The notes: generated from the sequence alone by a model not told the origin. A DNA stretch of 64,000 nt from Salidesulfovibrio onnuriiensis (GCF_008001235.1 NZ_CP040751.1:913001-977000), one strand, 5' to 3'. Shown: positions 1-9,221, counted from the stretch's first letter. A program made the numbers and translations.

Positions 1-1
1 C

Positions 2-619
2 GACCGGGGCGTCATGATCCACAATCCGGACACCGTCATCATCGGGCCCGATGTTTCCATCGAGCCGGGGGCGGAGATCTTCGGACACGTGGAAATCTAC
101 GGCCGGTCCGAAGTGAAGGCCGGAGCCCTGTTGGGATCCTACACCTATATCATCGATTCGACCTTTGCCCCTGGCTGCGAGGTCCGGCAGTTTTGCCATG
201 TCGAAGGGGCCGAGGTTGGTCCCGACTGCCAGGTGGGCCCCTACGCCCGCCTGCGTCCCGGCGCGGTGCTCAGGGAGCGCTCCCGCGTGGGTAATTTCGT
301 GGAAATGAAGAAATCCGAGCTGGGGGCGGGCTCCAAGGCCAGCCACCTGACCTACCTGGGCGACGCCGAGGTGGGGCCGGGGGCCAATGTCGGGGCGGGC
401 ACCATCACCTGCAATTACGACGGCAAGAACAAGTTCAGAACCATCATCGGCGAGGGCGCATTCATCGGCAGCAATACCGCCCTGGTGGCTCCGGTGACCG
501 TGGGCAGGGACGCCCTAGTTGCCGCTGGGTCCACTATTACCAAAGACATTCCGGACGAATGGACGGCCATTGCGCGCGGCAAGCAGACCAATCTGAACCG
601 CAAGATGAAGAAGTCTTGA
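2..619 (+). CDS. glmU: GlmU, bifunctional UDP-GlcNAc pyrophosphorylase/glucosamine-1-P acetyltransferase (C-terminal part)
   Basis: The gene is cut by the window edge; only the C-terminal acetyltransferase half is present, in frame from base 2 (D-R-G-V-M-I-H-N-P). It acetylates glucosamine-1-phosphate in the pathway to UDP-GlcNAc for peptidoglycan and LPS. The visible part is a left-handed beta helix of imperfect hexapeptides (for example [16 protein letters not shown]), with the GlmU block RLRPGAVL, the lysine-containing [17 protein letters not shown] and the acetyl-CoA region [13 protein letters not shown]. The ATG at base 14 is internal, not the start. A coiled-coil gene and zapA follow on the same strand. 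Confidence 0.95.
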   Translation, partial: DRGVMIHNPDTVIIGPDVSIEPGAEIFGHVEIYGRSEVKAGALLGSYTYIIDSTFAPGCEVRQFCHVEGAEVGPDCQVGPYARLRPGAVLRERSRVGNFVEMKKSELGAGSKASHLTYLGDAEVGPGANVGAGTITCNYDGKNKFRTIIGEGAFIGSNTALVAPVTVGRDALVAAGSTITKDIPDEWTAIARGKQTNLNRKMKKS

Positions 620-650
620 TTTCACCCAATAGAAGGATTAGATTTGAATT

Positions 651-827
651 ATGGATATGGTAACAAGACTGGAAGAAAAGTTTGACCAGTTACTGAAAAA
701 GATAGACGAATTGAAAAACGAGAACCAACACTTGAAGGAGGAGTTGGAACTTGAGCGCGGCTCAAGAGGGGAAGCGATGGAGCGCCTGGAGGCGTTGCTC
801 CAGCGCATCGAGGGCGAACTGGAATAG
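651..827 (+). CDS. ZapB-like short coiled-coil protein
   Basis: This 58-residue reading frame starts at ATG 651 (M-D-M-V-T-R-L-E-E-K) and is almost entirely heptad-like coiled coil rich in Glu, Lys and Leu, ending I-E-G-E-L-E. The spacing to zapA is 12 bp, so the two are probably co-transcribed. ZapB-type proteins are short coiled coils that stabilise the Z ring through ZapA, and the position directly before zapA supports that role. The name is inferred from size, composition and neighbour; sequence identity in such short coiled coils is weak evidence. The upstream AAGGATTAG gives a modest ribosome site. Confidence 0.7.
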   Translation: MDMVTRLEEKFDQLLKKIDELKNENQHLKEELELERGSRGEAMERLEALLQRIEGELE

Positions 828-839
828 CGAGATAAAGCA

Positions 840-1094
840 ATGCCGCGGTACACCCTGTCCCTGATGGGCCTTGAAATATCGTTCAAGACAGACGCCACTG
901 CCGACCGTGTGGAGGCAGCCAGGCAGCTTCTGGAAGAGCGGTATACGGATTTGAACGAGAACGCGGGCGACCTTAGCAAAGAACGGTTGCTCACGTTTCT
1001 GGCCCTGAGCCTGGCTGATGATTATTTGGTGAATCAGTACAAGCTCAGCGCTTTGGAGGAGAAGATCGGAAAGATCTTGGAAAAAGCCCCGTAG
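840..1094 (+). CDS. zapA: ZapA-like cell division protein
   Basis: The 84-residue protein has the ZapA layout: an N-terminal beta segment (PRYTLSLMGLEISFKTDA) followed by a long helix ending in a C-terminal coiled coil (ALEEKIGKILEKA). ZapA binds FtsZ protofilaments and bundles them at midcell. The length fits the small ZapA family. It follows the ZapB-like gene, and a 6S RNA gene lies directly downstream; zapA next to ssrS is a widely conserved order also seen in enterobacteria, which strengthens both calls. Confidence 0.85.
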   Translation: MPRYTLSLMGLEISFKTDATADRVEAARQLLEERYTDLNENAGDLSKERLLTFLALSLADDYLVNQYKLSALEEKIGKILEKAP

Positions 1095-1142
1095 GCCCGT
1101 ACCGATCATAGGATGGGGCCAAAGGCGGGGAGAGCGGCTGAA

Positions 1143-1323
1143 AACCCTGGGGAGCGCGTGATTGACCTGTGAGGTTATTGAGCCAATACCTCTTTAAAGG
1201 GCGATGATTCCAGTGCACCGGTGTGCATGCCCGGCTAGTTCCGGGAAGCCTGATGGGGCACGAATCGAGCCCACCTGGACATACCAGGTTCAAAACTGAC
1301 GGCAACACGGCCCTCCCGGGGAT
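1143..1323 (+). ncRNA. ssrS: 6S RNA
   Basis: About 180 nt between zapA and rny. The 5' end CCCTGGGGAG pairs with the 3' end CTCCCGGGG to close the long rod. The interior carries hallmark 6S segments: GAGGTTATTGAGCCAATACC on the 5' side, then GCATGCCCGGCTAGTTCCGG followed by GAAGCCTGAT, and CCACCTGGACATACCAGGTT near the 3' side, closely resembling the E. coli GCATGCTCGG...GAAGCCT...GGTTCAA series. 6S RNA binds the housekeeping RNA polymerase holoenzyme and acts as a promoter mimic in stationary phase. The exact ends are estimated from the terminal pairing. Bases 1324-1556, before rny, hold no gene that I can recognise. Confidence 0.85.
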
Positions 1324-1556
1324 ACCATACACGTCCATCGCATCCGGTCGGGGAGAGATGCGAAATGGCAGGCCTTTGGGGCCGAACAGACGGCAGAGAG
1401 CCGCTGACTTCCCGAGTCCATACGAACACCGTATTTTCTTCGCCTCTTGTTCAAGTCCGGCAAGAGTGCGCTTTGTTGCGTGCTTTTTACGGAACATGAA
1501 CACCAAGGCGTCAACAGGCCGCCCAAAGCCTGTCAACATAAACAAGGAGAAAACCA

Positions 1557-3113
1557 ATGCTGACGGAGATTGCAATCGTCGGTGGCGGTGTCAGTGTGGG
1601 GATTGCTACGGGGTATTTTCTCCATCGGTACATTTCCGCTAAGCAGATCGGAGATTCCAAAGGGCTGGCCGAGCGCATTGTCGAGGAGGCGCGCAAGGAA
1701 GCTGAAGCCCTGAAAAAAGAAGTCCGGGTTCAGGCCCAGGACGAGATTTTTGCCCAGAAGAAAGAACTGGAAAAAGAGATAAAGTCCCAGGAAAACGCCC
1801 TGAAGCGCCAGGAAAACCGCCTTCAGGAAAAAGAGGAGCGTCTCGAGCGCAAGCTGGAAAAGGTCGCGGACAAGGAATCCACGGTGGTGGAACTGGAAAA
1901 GCGGCTCATCAAGCAGGAAAAGCACCTCGAGGAGTTTGAACAGGAACTGGAATTCAAGGCCGACGATCATGAGCGCAAGCTCCAGGAAATTTCCGGCCTG
2001 ACCGTGGAAGAGGCCCGTGAACGTCTCATGACCGAGATCGAGTCCCGTTCCCGCCACGAAGCGGCCAAGATGGTCCGCGCAATCGAAATGGAGGCCAAGG
2101 AAACCGCGGCCAAGAAGGCCAAGGAAGTCCTTTCCCTGGCCCTGCAGCGCTATTCCGGCGACTACGCCTCCGAGCAGACCGTCACGGCCGTGACCCTGCC
2201 TTCCGAAGACATGAAGGGCCGCATCATCGGCCGCGAGGGCCGCAACATCCGCGCCCTGGAAGCCGCCACAGGTGTGGACCTGATCATCGACGACACCCCG
2301 GAAACCGTGGTCCTTTCCGCGTTCAGCCCGCTCAAGCGTGAAATCGCCAAGCAGGCCCTGGAACGCCTCATCCATGACGGCCGCATCCATCCCGCACGCA
2401 TCGAGGACATCGTCCGGAAGGTGGAGCAGGAGATGGACGTCAAGCTGCGTGAGATCGGCGAGCAGGCCACCTTCGACGTGGGCGTGCACGGCATCCATCC
2501 CGAGGTTGTCCGGCTGCTGGGGCAGCTTCACTATCGCACCAGCTTTTCCCAGAACGTGCTTCAGCACAGCATGGAAGTGGCCTTTCTCTGTGGAATCATG
2601 GCCGCCGAGCTCGGCCTGGACGAGAAGGAAGCCAAGCGCGCCGGCCTGCTGCACGACATCGGCAAGGCCGTGGACCACGAGATCGAGGGCCCGCACGCCA
2701 TCATCGGCTCGGATCTGGCCAAGAAGCACGGGGAGCACAAGGACGTGGTGCACGCCATTGCCGCGCACCACGAGGACGTGCCACCCCAGTCCATCCTGGC
2801 CAACCTGGTGCAGGCTGCGGACAGCCTGTCCGGAGCACGGCCCGGCGCCCGCAAGGAACTGCTGGAAAACTACGTGAAGCGCCTCGAGGAGCTGGAAGGC
2901 CTGGCCACCGGGTTCAGCGGCGTTTCCAAGGCCTACGCCATCCAGGCGGGCCGCGAGATCCGCGTCATGGTCGATGCCGACAAGGTCAACGACGAGAGTA
3001 CCTTCCTGCTCTGCAAGGACATCTCGCAGAAGATCGAGAACAACATGACCTATCCCGGCCAGATCCGGGTCACGGTCATTCGTGAAAAACGCGCGGTCGG
3101 GTACGCCAAGTAG
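1557..3113 (+). CDS. rny: Ribonuclease Y
   Basis: 518 residues with the full RNase Y architecture: an N-terminal membrane anchor (residues about 1-22), a long Glu/Lys-rich coiled coil (about 35-200), a KH domain with GRIIGREGRN at 221-230, and an HD domain with HDIGK at 366-370. It is a membrane-anchored endoribonuclease that starts mRNA decay. AAGGAGAAAACC before the ATG gives a strong ribosome site. ymdB lies two genes downstream, a linkage also known from Firmicutes. The gene ends in front of a clear intrinsic terminator. Confidence 0.97.
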   Translation: MLTEIAIVGGGVSVGIATGYFLHRYISAKQIGDSKGLAERIVEEARKEAEALKKEVRVQAQDEIFAQKKELEKEIKSQENALKRQENRLQEKEERLERKLEKVADKESTVVELEKRLIKQEKHLEEFEQELEFKADDHERKLQEISGLTVEEARERLMTEIESRSRHEAAKMVRAIEMEAKETAAKKAKEVLSLALQRYSGDYASEQTVTAVTLPSEDMKGRIIGREGRNIRALEAATGVDLIIDDTPETVVLSAFSPLKREIAKQALERLIHDGRIHPARIEDIVRKVEQEMDVKLREIGEQATFDVGVHGIHPEVVRLLGQLHYRTSFSQNVLQHSMEVAFLCGIMAAELGLDEKEAKRAGLLHDIGKAVDHEIEGPHAIIGSDLAKKHGEHKDVVHAIAAHHEDVPPQSILANLVQAADSLSGARPGARKELLENYVKRLEELEGLATGFSGVSKAYAIQAGREIRVMVDADKVNDESTFLLCKDISQKIENNMTYPGQIRVTVIREKRAVGYAK

Positions 3114-3136
3114 CCTTTCGCGTCTGGCGATGACAA

Positions 3137-3173
3137 AGGGGCCCGGTTCGCATTTGCGCGCCGGGCCCTTTTT
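3137..3173 (+). terminator. Intrinsic terminator after rny
   Basis: GGGCCCGG and CCGGGCCC form a GC-rich stem around a 14-nt loop, followed by TTTTT. It sits 24 bp after the rny stop codon. Confidence 0.85.
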
Positions 3174-3287
3174 CGTGGGGCATTATTATAATGCCGCGTC
3201 TTGTATAATCCCTTTGAAGTTTGGTGCCGCATGGGGCAATATGGTGCAGAATCAAAGGAATGGACTGGCGTATGGCAGGAAGGATCT

Positions 3288-4208
3288 ATGGACAAGGATA
3301 GGCGGGCAGGCATGGTGGACCCCACGGTTGCGGCGGGCAAGATCGCCGAGGCGGCGCGGGCGTCCAGGAGCATGTGCATGTTCAAGACCGAGATGGGCGA
3401 CAGCGAATTCGAACGGTTCAGCAAGCTCATTCACTCGGAGTTCGGCATCAAGATGCCGCCGAGCAAGAAGGTGCTGCTCCAGTCCCGGTTCCAGAAGCGG
3501 CTGCGGGCCCTGGGGCTGCAATCCTACCAGGAGTATTGCGAGTACGTGTTCAGCCCCGAGGGCCAGGACAAGGAACGCCAGCACCTGGTGGACGTGGTCA
3601 CCACCAACACCACCCACTTTTTCCGCGAACCCAAGCACTATGATATTTTGAATGAGATGGTCCTGCCGGCCGTCTGGAAGCGCCATGGCACGGGCAAGGA
3701 GATTCTGGTCTGGAGCGCGGGTTGTTCCAGCGGCGAGGAGCCGTACACCCTGGCCATGGTCCTGAGCGAATTTGCGGACCGTTGCCAGGGGTTCCGTTTC
3801 TCCATCCTGGCCACGGACATTTCCCGGGAGATACTGCAGAAGGCCATGCGCGCCGTCTATGCCCTGGAAAAGGCCGACGAGATTCCGCAGGAGATGAAGA
3901 AAAAGTATGTGCTCAAGAGCAAGAACCCGGAAAAGCGGCTGATCAAGATGGACAAGCTCATCCGTAACAGGATCCGGTTCAGCCAGCTCAACTTCATGGA
4001 GAATTTCCGGCTCCAGACCCCGCAGGACATCATTTTCTGCCGCAACGTGGTCATCTACTTCGACCGGGCCACCCAGGAGGTCCTGTTCAGCAAGTTCTGT
4101 GACAACTTGAATCCCGGCGGGTATTTGTTTATTGGTCATTCCGAGAGTCTTTCCGGCATGAAACTGCCCCTGCGCCAACTGGCGCCCACCGTGTTCCAGA
4201 GAATCTAA
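3288..4208 (+). CDS. cheR: CheR-type chemoreceptor glutamate methyltransferase
   Basis: A 306-residue S-adenosylmethionine-dependent methyltransferase that would methylate chemoreceptor glutamates. An N-terminal helical CheR domain (FERFSKLIHSEFGIKMP) precedes the catalytic domain, with TTNTTHFFREP, the SAM loop WSAGCSSGEEPYTLAM and the CRNVVIYFD block. I chose ATG 3288 because AGGAAGGA lies just upstream; an in-frame ATG at 3201 lacks a ribosome site and would add about 29 residues unlike CheR. No other chemotaxis gene is adjacent. A possible -10 (TATAAT, 3204-3209) precedes it, after the rny terminator. Confidence 0.93.
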   Translation: MDKDRRAGMVDPTVAAGKIAEAARASRSMCMFKTEMGDSEFERFSKLIHSEFGIKMPPSKKVLLQSRFQKRLRALGLQSYQEYCEYVFSPEGQDKERQHLVDVVTTNTTHFFREPKHYDILNEMVLPAVWKRHGTGKEILVWSAGCSSGEEPYTLAMVLSEFADRCQGFRFSILATDISREILQKAMRAVYALEKADEIPQEMKKKYVLKSKNPEKRLIKMDKLIRNRIRFSQLNFMENFRLQTPQDIIFCRNVVIYFDRATQEVLFSKFCDNLNPGGYLFIGHSESLSGMKLPLRQLAPTVFQRI

Positions 4209-4262
4209 GGCATCCAGGACACCATCGAACATGCGGCCCGAGGCCGCCAAGGGAACCCAGGC

Positions 4263-5045
4263 ATGAGAATCCTTTTTTTGGGCGATGTGGTCGGCCGTCC
4301 GGGCCGCAGCGCTCTGAAGCGCAACCTTGCGGCCATCCGCAGCGAACAATCCATAGACCTGGTGCTGGCCAACGGGGAAAACGCCTCGGGCGGCATCGGG
4401 CTTTCCTCCAAGTCGGCCAAGGAGCTGTTTTCCGCTGGGGTGGATTTCCTGACCACGGGCAACCACATCTGGAAATTCAAGGACATGTACGCGTTTCTGG
4501 ACAAGGAGGAACGCATCGTCCGCCCGGCAAACTATCCGGCGGGTGCTCCGGGCCGTGGCTGGGCCCTGTTCGCGCCCGAGGGTTTTCCGGAGATGGCGGT
4601 GATCAATCTCATGGGCCGGACCTACATGCAGGCCTTGGACTGCCCCTTTGCGGCCGTGGAGCGCATCCTAGAGGAGATTCCCGAGTCCGTGAGGGTCCGC
4701 ATCGTGGATTTTCACGCCGAGGCCACCAGCGAAAAGCAGGCCCTGGCCTGGATGCTGGACGGCCGCGTTTCCGCCGTGCTGGGCACCCATACCCACGTGC
4801 AGACCAACGATGCCCGGGTGCTGCCGCAGGGCACGGCCTATCTCACGGACCTGGGCATGTGCGGGCCGCTCGATTCCTGCCTGGGCATGGATCCGGAATC
4901 CATCATAAAACGCTTTACGGGCGGGCTTCCCCAGCGTTTTCATGTGGCGGACGGACCAACCATTTTACAAGGCGCGATTTTTGACTTAGAGGAATCCTCC
5001 GGGGCAGCAAATTCCATTTCCGTTTGGCACATGCACATTGGCTGA
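4263..5045 (+). CDS. ymdB: YmdB-family metallophosphoesterase (TIGR00282)
   Basis: The 260 residues match the YmdB family, which in Bacillus is a 2',3'-cyclic-nucleotide phosphodiesterase that influences biofilm genes and RNase Y. Visible metal-binding motifs are FLGDVVGRPGR at the N-terminus, ANGENASGG, TTGNHIWKF, and GTHTHVQTND with a following TAYLTDLGMCGP. It lies downstream of rny with cheR between, so a link with RNA decay is plausible here too, by inference. The ribosome site before ATG 4263 is weak (AAGGGAACC). Confidence 0.9.
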   Translation: MRILFLGDVVGRPGRSALKRNLAAIRSEQSIDLVLANGENASGGIGLSSKSAKELFSAGVDFLTTGNHIWKFKDMYAFLDKEERIVRPANYPAGAPGRGWALFAPEGFPEMAVINLMGRTYMQALDCPFAAVERILEEIPESVRVRIVDFHAEATSEKQALAWMLDGRVSAVLGTHTHVQTNDARVLPQGTAYLTDLGMCGPLDSCLGMDPESIIKRFTGGLPQRFHVADGPTILQGAIFDLEESSGAANSISVWHMHIG

Positions 5046-5063
5046 AATCGACACGAGGAGTTT

Positions 5064-6344
5064 ATGAACATATACGACGAATTGAAGTGGCGCGGACTGG
5101 TGAATCAGGTGACGGACGAAGAAAAGGTCCGGGAATATCTTTCCACCCCCGGGGCCAGCATGTATTGCGGCTTCGACCCCACCGCCGAAAGCCTGCACGT
5201 GGGCAACCTGGTGCCGCTTCTGGGTCTTGCCCGCATGAAAAAGGCCGGGCATGTCCCCATCGTTCTCATGGGCGGAGCCACCGGCATGATCGGCGACCCC
5301 AGCGGCAAGGACAAGGAACGCGACCTGTCCAGCCGCGACGCCCTGGAGGAGCGCACCGCCAAGATCGTCTCCCAGGTACGCCGGTTTTTCGAGCGCGTCA
5401 CGGGCGAGCGTCCGGAAGTGGTCAATAACTACGACTGGACCAAGGACATGACCGCCATCGAGCTGCTGCGCGACGTGGGCAAGTTCTACACGGTCAACTG
5501 GATGCTCCAGAAGGAGTCGGTCAAGGGCCGCATCGACCGTGACGACGTGGGTATTTCCTACACCGAGTTCAGCTACATGATCCTGCAGGGGCATGATTTC
5601 TACCACCTGCTCAAGACCCGTGGCACCCGTCTCCAGCTGGGCGGCGGTGACCAGTGGGGCAACATCACTTCCGGCTGTGAACTCATCCGCCGCAAGACCG
5701 CGGCCGAGGGCGAGCCCGAGGAAGGCTATGCCATGACCTTCCCGCTCATCACCACGGCTTCGGGCAAGAAGTTCGGCAAGAGCGAAAAGGGTGCGATCTT
5801 CCTGAATCCCGATCTCACCTCGCCCTATGCCTTCTACCAGTTCTGGGTCAATGCCGATGACCGCGACGTGGTCAAATACCTGAAGCTGTTCACCTTCCTG
5901 GGCCAGGAAGAGATCGCCGAACTGGAAAGGGCCGTGGAGGAGCGTCCGCACCTGCGCGAAGCCCAGAAGCGCCTGGCCGCCGAGGTCACCGAGATGATCC
6001 ACGGCAAGCGCGAACTGGACCGCGTCATGGCCGCCACCGAAGCCTTGTTCGGCACGGGCGACATCAAGGCCGTGGATGCGGCGACCCTGCGTTCCGCCCT
6101 GGATTCCGCCCCCGCCTTCAACTACCCCAAGGGCAAGATTCCGGATTTGCCCCAGGTGCTGGTGGACCTGAACCTCTGCAAGTCCAAGGGAGCGGCTCGC
6201 AAGGACATTGCCGCCGGCGGCGTGTACATCAACGGTGAGCGCGTGGCCGAAGACCGGGACATCGTGGAGGCCGACTTCATCGGCGGCGAGGCCTTGGTCA
6301 TTCGCAAGGGTAAGAAGAACTACGGTCTGGTCACCCAGCTGTAA
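5064..6344 (+). CDS. tyrS: Tyrosyl-tRNA synthetase
   Basis: 426 residues, class I synthetase. The HIGH-type signature is HVGN (45-48) in CGFDPTAESLHVGN, and the KMSKS-type loop is KFGKS (236-240), as in TyrRS of the TyrZ-like branch. Tyrosine and substrate contacts appear in GGGDQWGN. An S4 RNA-binding domain occupies the C-terminus (about 355-425, KSKGAARKDIAAGGVYINGE). A ribosome site ACGAGGAG precedes the ATG, 18 bp after ymdB. A strong terminator follows. Confidence 0.97.
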   Translation: MNIYDELKWRGLVNQVTDEEKVREYLSTPGASMYCGFDPTAESLHVGNLVPLLGLARMKKAGHVPIVLMGGATGMIGDPSGKDKERDLSSRDALEERTAKIVSQVRRFFERVTGERPEVVNNYDWTKDMTAIELLRDVGKFYTVNWMLQKESVKGRIDRDDVGISYTEFSYMILQGHDFYHLLKTRGTRLQLGGGDQWGNITSGCELIRRKTAAEGEPEEGYAMTFPLITTASGKKFGKSEKGAIFLNPDLTSPYAFYQFWVNADDRDVVKYLKLFTFLGQEEIAELERAVEERPHLREAQKRLAAEVTEMIHGKRELDRVMAATEALFGTGDIKAVDAATLRSALDSAPAFNYPKGKIPDLPQVLVDLNLCKSKGAARKDIAAGGVYINGERVAEDRDIVEADFIGGEALVIRKGKKNYGLVTQL

Positions 6345-6366
6345 TTCGCACGAAAAGAAAGAAGAA

Positions 6367-6398
6367 AGCCCCGCTTCCGCAAGGAAGCGGGGCTTTTT
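6367..6398. terminator. Bidirectional terminator between tyrS and the PHP-glycosyltransferase
   Basis: AGCCCCGCTTCC and GGAAGCGGGGCT form a 12-bp stem with a four-base GCAA loop, followed by TTTTT on the plus strand; A-rich sequence on the left gives some T-rich tail for the convergent minus-strand gene. Confidence 0.85.
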
Positions 6399-6417
6399 GT
6401 TTGCGGGTCAATTCGGG

Positions 6418-8874
6418 CTAGATCTCGAAGAGCCGGTCCTTGTACAGGGCCCAGGTCTTGAGGAAGGTGGCGTCGAAGGTCCGCTGCTCCACGGCCTGGC
6501 GCGCCTTTCTGCCCATGTAGTAGATGCGTTCCGGCGTATCCACCAGGTGAAGCACCGCGCGGACGATGGCGTCCGGGTTGTGGGCCGGGATGACCAGGCC
6601 GGTTTCGTCCTGGATGATGTTTTCGCACGGGCCGCCCTGGTCCGTGACGATGCAGGGCAGTCCCGAGGCCTGGGCCTCGAGCACCACGTTGCCGAAGGTG
6701 TCCGTGGCCGAGGGAAAGACGAACAGGTCCGAGCTGGCGTAGGCCGCAGCCAGACGGTCCCCGGTGAGCAGCCCCGTGAACACCGTGTTGGTGCCGCGCA
6801 GGCTCTTGCGCATCTCGTCCAGGTACGGCCCGTCGCCAACCACCACCAGGGTCAGGTCCGGGCGGATCTTGGAGAGCATCCTGTAGGCCGTGGCCAGATG
6901 GTCGAGGCCCTTTTCCAGGGAGACCCTCCCCACATAGAGAAGCTTCTTTCCTGTTCCCGTGGCGTAGTTGAGGTAGAAGCCGTTGCGCTTGGAGGGGTGG
7001 AACCGATCCACATCCACGCCGCGCGGATAGGTGATGATTTTTTCCGGGTCGATGCCGCGCTCGGCCAGCTCCAGCTTGGTGGCCTCGGACGGGGCGTAGA
7101 TGACCTGCATCTGGTTGTAGAACCAGGTCATGAACCGCCAGCAGCCGTCCTCCAGGGCCGTGTCCTCGGTAAAGGCCCGCACGTATTGCGGAAAGGCCGT
7201 GTGGTAGGTCCCGTGGAAGGGGATCCTGAGGATGCGGGAGATGGCCAGGGCCGCCAGTCCCACCGGGCCGGGCGTGGCCGCCAGGATGCAGTCGAACTCC
7301 TCCTCGAAGCAGTACTCCAGCATGTCCAGGAACGGCGGGTAGCACAGGGATATCTCCTCGTACTCGGAAAGATGGAACCGGCCCACGGGTTCGAAGTCCC
7401 GCTGGCTGGGCAGGCGCTGCTTCGAGCCGCAGGTGATGGCGATCATCTGCTTTTCGTGGCGGTCCACCAGCTCCAGCTGCTGGCGGATGGTCTTGGCCAC
7501 GCCGTTGACCTCGTCGAAGGTGTCCGTGAAATGGGCCATTTTCAGGGGCCGCTCCGTTGGACGATTGGTGCGGACCTTGAATCGTTTTTCGCACTCTTCG
7601 CAGAACTCCCGCTCGCTGGAAAACAGGGTGTAGCCCACGAAGTAGGGAGCCAGCAGGGCGTAGAGCGAGCCTGCCGAGCCCATGGAGTGGAACACGTCGA
7701 AGATGTTCGCGCCCATGACGCTGGTCAGGGTGCGGTCCGCGAACTGGGCCAGCACCCGGTTGGCCGCTGCGGAAATGAATCTGGAAAGGTCGTTTTCCAT
7801 GGCCTCCATGGGGCCGGTGTCGCCCTGGGCGATCCTGCGGAAGTCCGGGTCGCCGAAGATGATGTCCGAGGCCTCGCGCAGCAGGGTGTCGCGCACCGAG
7901 GAGCTGCCGCCCCTGACCGAGGAGTGCAGGGCCGCCTTGCCCCGGCCGATGAGCTTCATGAACCGGTTCACGATGCCCGATGCCTTGCGCCCCGTGGGGG
8001 TCAGGATGTTGTCCGCGAAGCGCAGGCAGACGTGCTCGGTTGCGGCGTGGCTCAGGCGGGTGCGGCTGGTGTAGAACTGGTAGGCGATGCCGTACAGGTT
8101 GTGGGCCATGGTCCTGGGCGTGGCGGGCGTTCCCGCTGGTTCGCATTTGCCCTGCTCCAGGGCCGTGAGCAGGCCGTGTACGTTCTTTTCGCCCTGGAAT
8201 TTCGTGTGCATGCGGGCGATGTTCAGGGAACTGTGGTCGTCCGAGCCGCCCATGAGCGTCTTGATCCAGGGTCTTTCGCCCACCGGGCGCAGGCCGTGCT
8301 TGTCGGCCAGCTGCTCCATGTCGCGGCGGGTCAGGCCCTTGACGATGGCGGCCAGGGCCTGGTTCTGGCGCGCGTCGCGGGTGCCGTTGGCCTCCAGGAG
8401 GGGGAACAGGAGCAGGGCCTGCTCGAAATGCTCGAGTGTGAGCCGGTCGTTGACCGCGAAAAGCGGGTGGGCCAGGGCGTGGGTGATGCCCTGTTCATTG
8501 AGGTAGGGCACCAGCTCGAAGACGTTGTGGCGCACCTCCTGGATGTTCCTGTGCTGTTCCTCGGTGATGTCCCAGGCCAGCACGTGAAGCTTGCAGCCGT
8601 CGTCCGGGAAGTAGGTGGTGATTTCCTCGCTGATGAAGGCGCCGGGCAGGTGGGCGATCTCCAGGGCCCCGTCTATGGTGTTGTGGTCGGTGATGGTCAC
8701 CAGGTCCATGCCCCGGGACAGGGCGATGTCGTAGAGGGCCAGGGGCTCGGTGAAGCTTTCCGGGCAGCCTATCTTCTGGAGGATCCACTGCGAGGGCCGC
8801 GTGGAGTGTTTGGAGTGGACGTGCAGGTCCGCCCGGAGCCAGTTGCCATTGCGCGCGGCGTTTTCCAGGAGCAT
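6418..8874 (-). CDS. PHP-domain/GT4 glycosyltransferase fusion protein
   Basis: 818 residues in two enzymatic parts. The N-terminus is a PHP phosphoesterase-like domain with the metal motifs DLHVHS (about 16-21) and TDHNTIDG (62-69), later GGSDDHSS. The C-terminal ~380 residues are a GT-B family 4 glycosyltransferase: HFTDTFDEVNGVAKT at its start, YVGRVSLEKGLDHL, and the donor-binding FGNVVLEAQASGLP. The start is set by a TGATG junction with the DksA/TraR gene, so it is translationally coupled. The substrate is unknown; the GT4 part resembles transferases that use a sugar nucleotide to glycosylate a lipid or polymer. Confidence 0.85.
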   Translation of the reverse strand: MLLENAARNGNWLRADLHVHSKHSTRPSQWILQKIGCPESFTEPLALYDIALSRGMDLVTITDHNTIDGALEIAHLPGAFISEEITTYFPDDGCKLHVLAWDITEEQHRNIQEVRHNVFELVPYLNEQGITHALAHPLFAVNDRLTLEHFEQALLLFPLLEANGTRDARQNQALAAIVKGLTRRDMEQLADKHGLRPVGERPWIKTLMGGSDDHSSLNIARMHTKFQGEKNVHGLLTALEQGKCEPAGTPATPRTMAHNLYGIAYQFYTSRTRLSHAATEHVCLRFADNILTPTGRKASGIVNRFMKLIGRGKAALHSSVRGGSSSVRDTLLREASDIIFGDPDFRRIAQGDTGPMEAMENDLSRFISAAANRVLAQFADRTLTSVMGANIFDVFHSMGSAGSLYALLAPYFVGYTLFSSEREFCEECEKRFKVRTNRPTERPLKMAHFTDTFDEVNGVAKTIRQQLELVDRHEKQMIAITCGSKQRLPSQRDFEPVGRFHLSEYEEISLCYPPFLDMLEYCFEEEFDCILAATPGPVGLAALAISRILRIPFHGTYHTAFPQYVRAFTEDTALEDGCWRFMTWFYNQMQVIYAPSEATKLELAERGIDPEKIITYPRGVDVDRFHPSKRNGFYLNYATGTGKKLLYVGRVSLEKGLDHLATAYRMLSKIRPDLTLVVVGDGPYLDEMRKSLRGTNTVFTGLLTGDRLAAAYASSDLFVFPSATDTFGNVVLEAQASGLPCIVTDQGGPCENIIQDETGLVIPAHNPDAIVRAVLHLVDTPERIYYMGRKARQAVEQRTFDATFLKTWALYKDRLFEI

Positions 8875-9221
8875 CAGGCGCACGCTCCGAAACCGTTGTC
8901 CGCCGCCTCCTGGCACCGGATGCACAGCTGGGCTGCGGGGGTGGCCTTGAGCCGGGCCATGCCGATGTTTTCGCCGCATTCCTCGCAGACGCCGTAGTCC
9001 GAGGAGTTCATGCGTTGCAGGGCCTTTTCGATCTGCCGGGCCTTGGCGCAGGCCCGCTCGACCAGAGCCAGGTTGAGGTTTCTCTGGGTGAGTTGCGAGG
9101 CGTAGTCGATGTCGTCGGCGGTATATTCCACGCCCATGGAGCTTTCGCCGGCTGCCCCGTTCATCATGGCCAATTCGTTGTTCAGGTGGTTTCTGATTTC
9201 CCGTTTCTGAGACTCGGTCAT
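8874..9221 (-). CDS. DksA/TraR-family zinc-finger protein
   Basis: 115 residues, shorter than E. coli DksA. A C4 zinc finger is intact: C79-x2-C82 and C100-x2-C103. The coiled-coil tip signature D-x2-D-x-A is also present (D37, D40, A42) about 40 residues before the first cysteine, as in true RNA polymerase secondary-channel binders. It therefore probably modulates transcription initiation, perhaps with ppGpp. Its TGA overlaps the ATG of the glycosyltransferase gene by one base. GGAGGTAACGCC on the minus strand is the ribosome site. Confidence 0.9.
   Translation of the reverse strand: MTESQKREIRNHLNNELAMMNGAAGESSMGVEYTADDIDYASQLTQRNLNLALVERACAKARQIEKALQRMNSSDYGVCEECGENIGMARLKATPAAQLCIRCQEAADNGFGACA

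Noticed and set aside
6208-8997. Very long open frame on the plus strand across the glycosyltransferase gene
   Set aside because: It is a consequence of high GC and codon bias of the minus-strand gene, is rich in His/Gly/Val/Gln like other antisense frames and has no domain signature or start site.
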